Part shown: positions 5,180-5,431 of the stretch, in pieces
Numbering within the stretch: position 1 is the first letter of the stretch
Layout: every line of letters begins with the position of its first letter
NCBI RefSeq assembly: GCF_946479965.1
Contig: NZ_CAMLHX010000100.1
Coordinates: forward strand, 1 to 5,431
Direction of reading: 5' to 3'
Length of the DNA stretch: 5,431 nucleotides
DNA from: an uncultured Mucilaginibacter sp.
GTDB lineage: Bacteria > Bacteroidota > Bacteroidia > Sphingobacteriales > Sphingobacteriaceae
Program-made: the position numbers and the translations under genes
Notes under the pieces: generated by a model
What the model was told of the DNA's origin: nothing
The model's input: only the letters and a program-made list of their open reading frames with translations
Database searches by the model: none

Positions 5180-5398
5180 TCAAACCTTGTTAAAAGTCTC
5201 TATATACAATTCCTCAACTTTCGTTCGTGCCCATTGTGTTTTGCGTAAAAATTTCAGGCTTGATTTGATAGACGGATCAGACAGGAAACAATTAATGCGG
5301 ATGCGATAACCCAATTCGGTCCAGCCGTAATGTGCCACCAGGTCGCTCAATATCGTTTCGAGGGTTTTGCCGTGAAGTGGATTATTGGGCTGTTGCAT
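5180..5398 (-). CDS. VF530-family protein (DUF2132)
   Basis: A 72-residue protein matching the VF530/DUF2132 family (PF09905) nearly end to end: [12 protein letters not shown] (6-17), a [15 protein letters not shown] segment (24-38), [18 protein letters not shown] (41-58) and the helix VEELYIE (61-67). The family is about 70-80 residues, helical and basic. I recall an NMR study of the Vibrio fischeri member proposing nucleic-acid binding; its cellular role is unknown. I chose the ATG at 5396-5398 ([11 protein letters not shown]), the usual family start. A longer reading begins with TTG at 5411-5413, but that codon is inside a perfect -7 promoter box, so it would not be transcribed. Monocistronic as seen, followed by about 180 nt before the SDR start. 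Confidence 0.92.
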   Translation of the reverse strand: MQQPNNPLHGKTLETILSDLVAHYGWTELGYRIRINCFLSDPSIKSSLKFLRKTQWARTKVEELYIETFNKV

Positions 5399-5410
5399 GG
5401 GGCAAAAATA

Positions 5411-5418
5411 CAAATTTA
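5411..5418 (-). promoter_or_regulatory. -7 promoter box of the VF530 gene
   Basis: The minus strand reads TAAATTTG, a perfect match to the Bacteroidota TAnnTTTG element. Transcription would start at about 5404-5406, only 6-8 nt before the ATG at 5398. The -33 TTG would fall beyond the window end. Confidence 0.65.
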
Positions 5419-5431
5419 TGGGTGGCTTGTG

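Overview
The window looks like chromosomal DNA of a Bacteroidota bacterium, most likely a Sphingobacteriaceae-type organism (Mucilaginibacter/Pedobacter-like). This rests on protein style, moderate-to-low GC, starts without Shine-Dalgarno sequences, and at least one perfect Bacteroidota -7 promoter box (TAnnTTTG, at 5411-5418). No tool was run, so the taxonomy is an inference.

Left part (1-2180, minus strand): a compact operon of ABC ATPase, six-helix ABC-2-type permease, YtrA-type GntR repressor and the start of a small membrane protein that leaves the window. Genes are 9 nt apart or overlap. In front of the ATPase lie a plausible promoter and an imperfect inverted repeat, TAGTGCA-N12-TACACTA. 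It resembles the operator known for Bacillus YtrA and sits between the -7 box and the start codon, so the operon is probably autorepressed by its own third gene.

Middle part (2181-3463): about 1.3 kb with no convincing intact gene. It holds gene debris (a likely C-terminal piece of a GH29 alpha-L-fucosidase next to an unidentified minus-strand piece), an AT-rich stretch, and a 25-nt tRNA 3' end (T-arm plus acceptor strand) with its own strong intrinsic terminator. To the right is a set of TTTGGAACAC repeats: four perfect copies, three of them in tandem, plus two imperfect ones. This looks like the scarred edge of an element that once integrated at a tRNA gene.

Right part (3464-5431): an exported DUF1028 protein on the plus strand, whose predicted signal-peptidase cut exposes the threonine expected to be the Ntn-hydrolase nucleophile; a convergent classical SDR oxidoreductase; a possible C-terminal remnant directly upstream of the SDR; and a small VF530/DUF2132 protein whose true start is the internal ATG at 5398.

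No complete new defence or mobile system is visible. The most interesting items are the DUF1028 maturation idea, the repeat array beside the tRNA scar, and the operator-promoter arrangement of the ABC operon.
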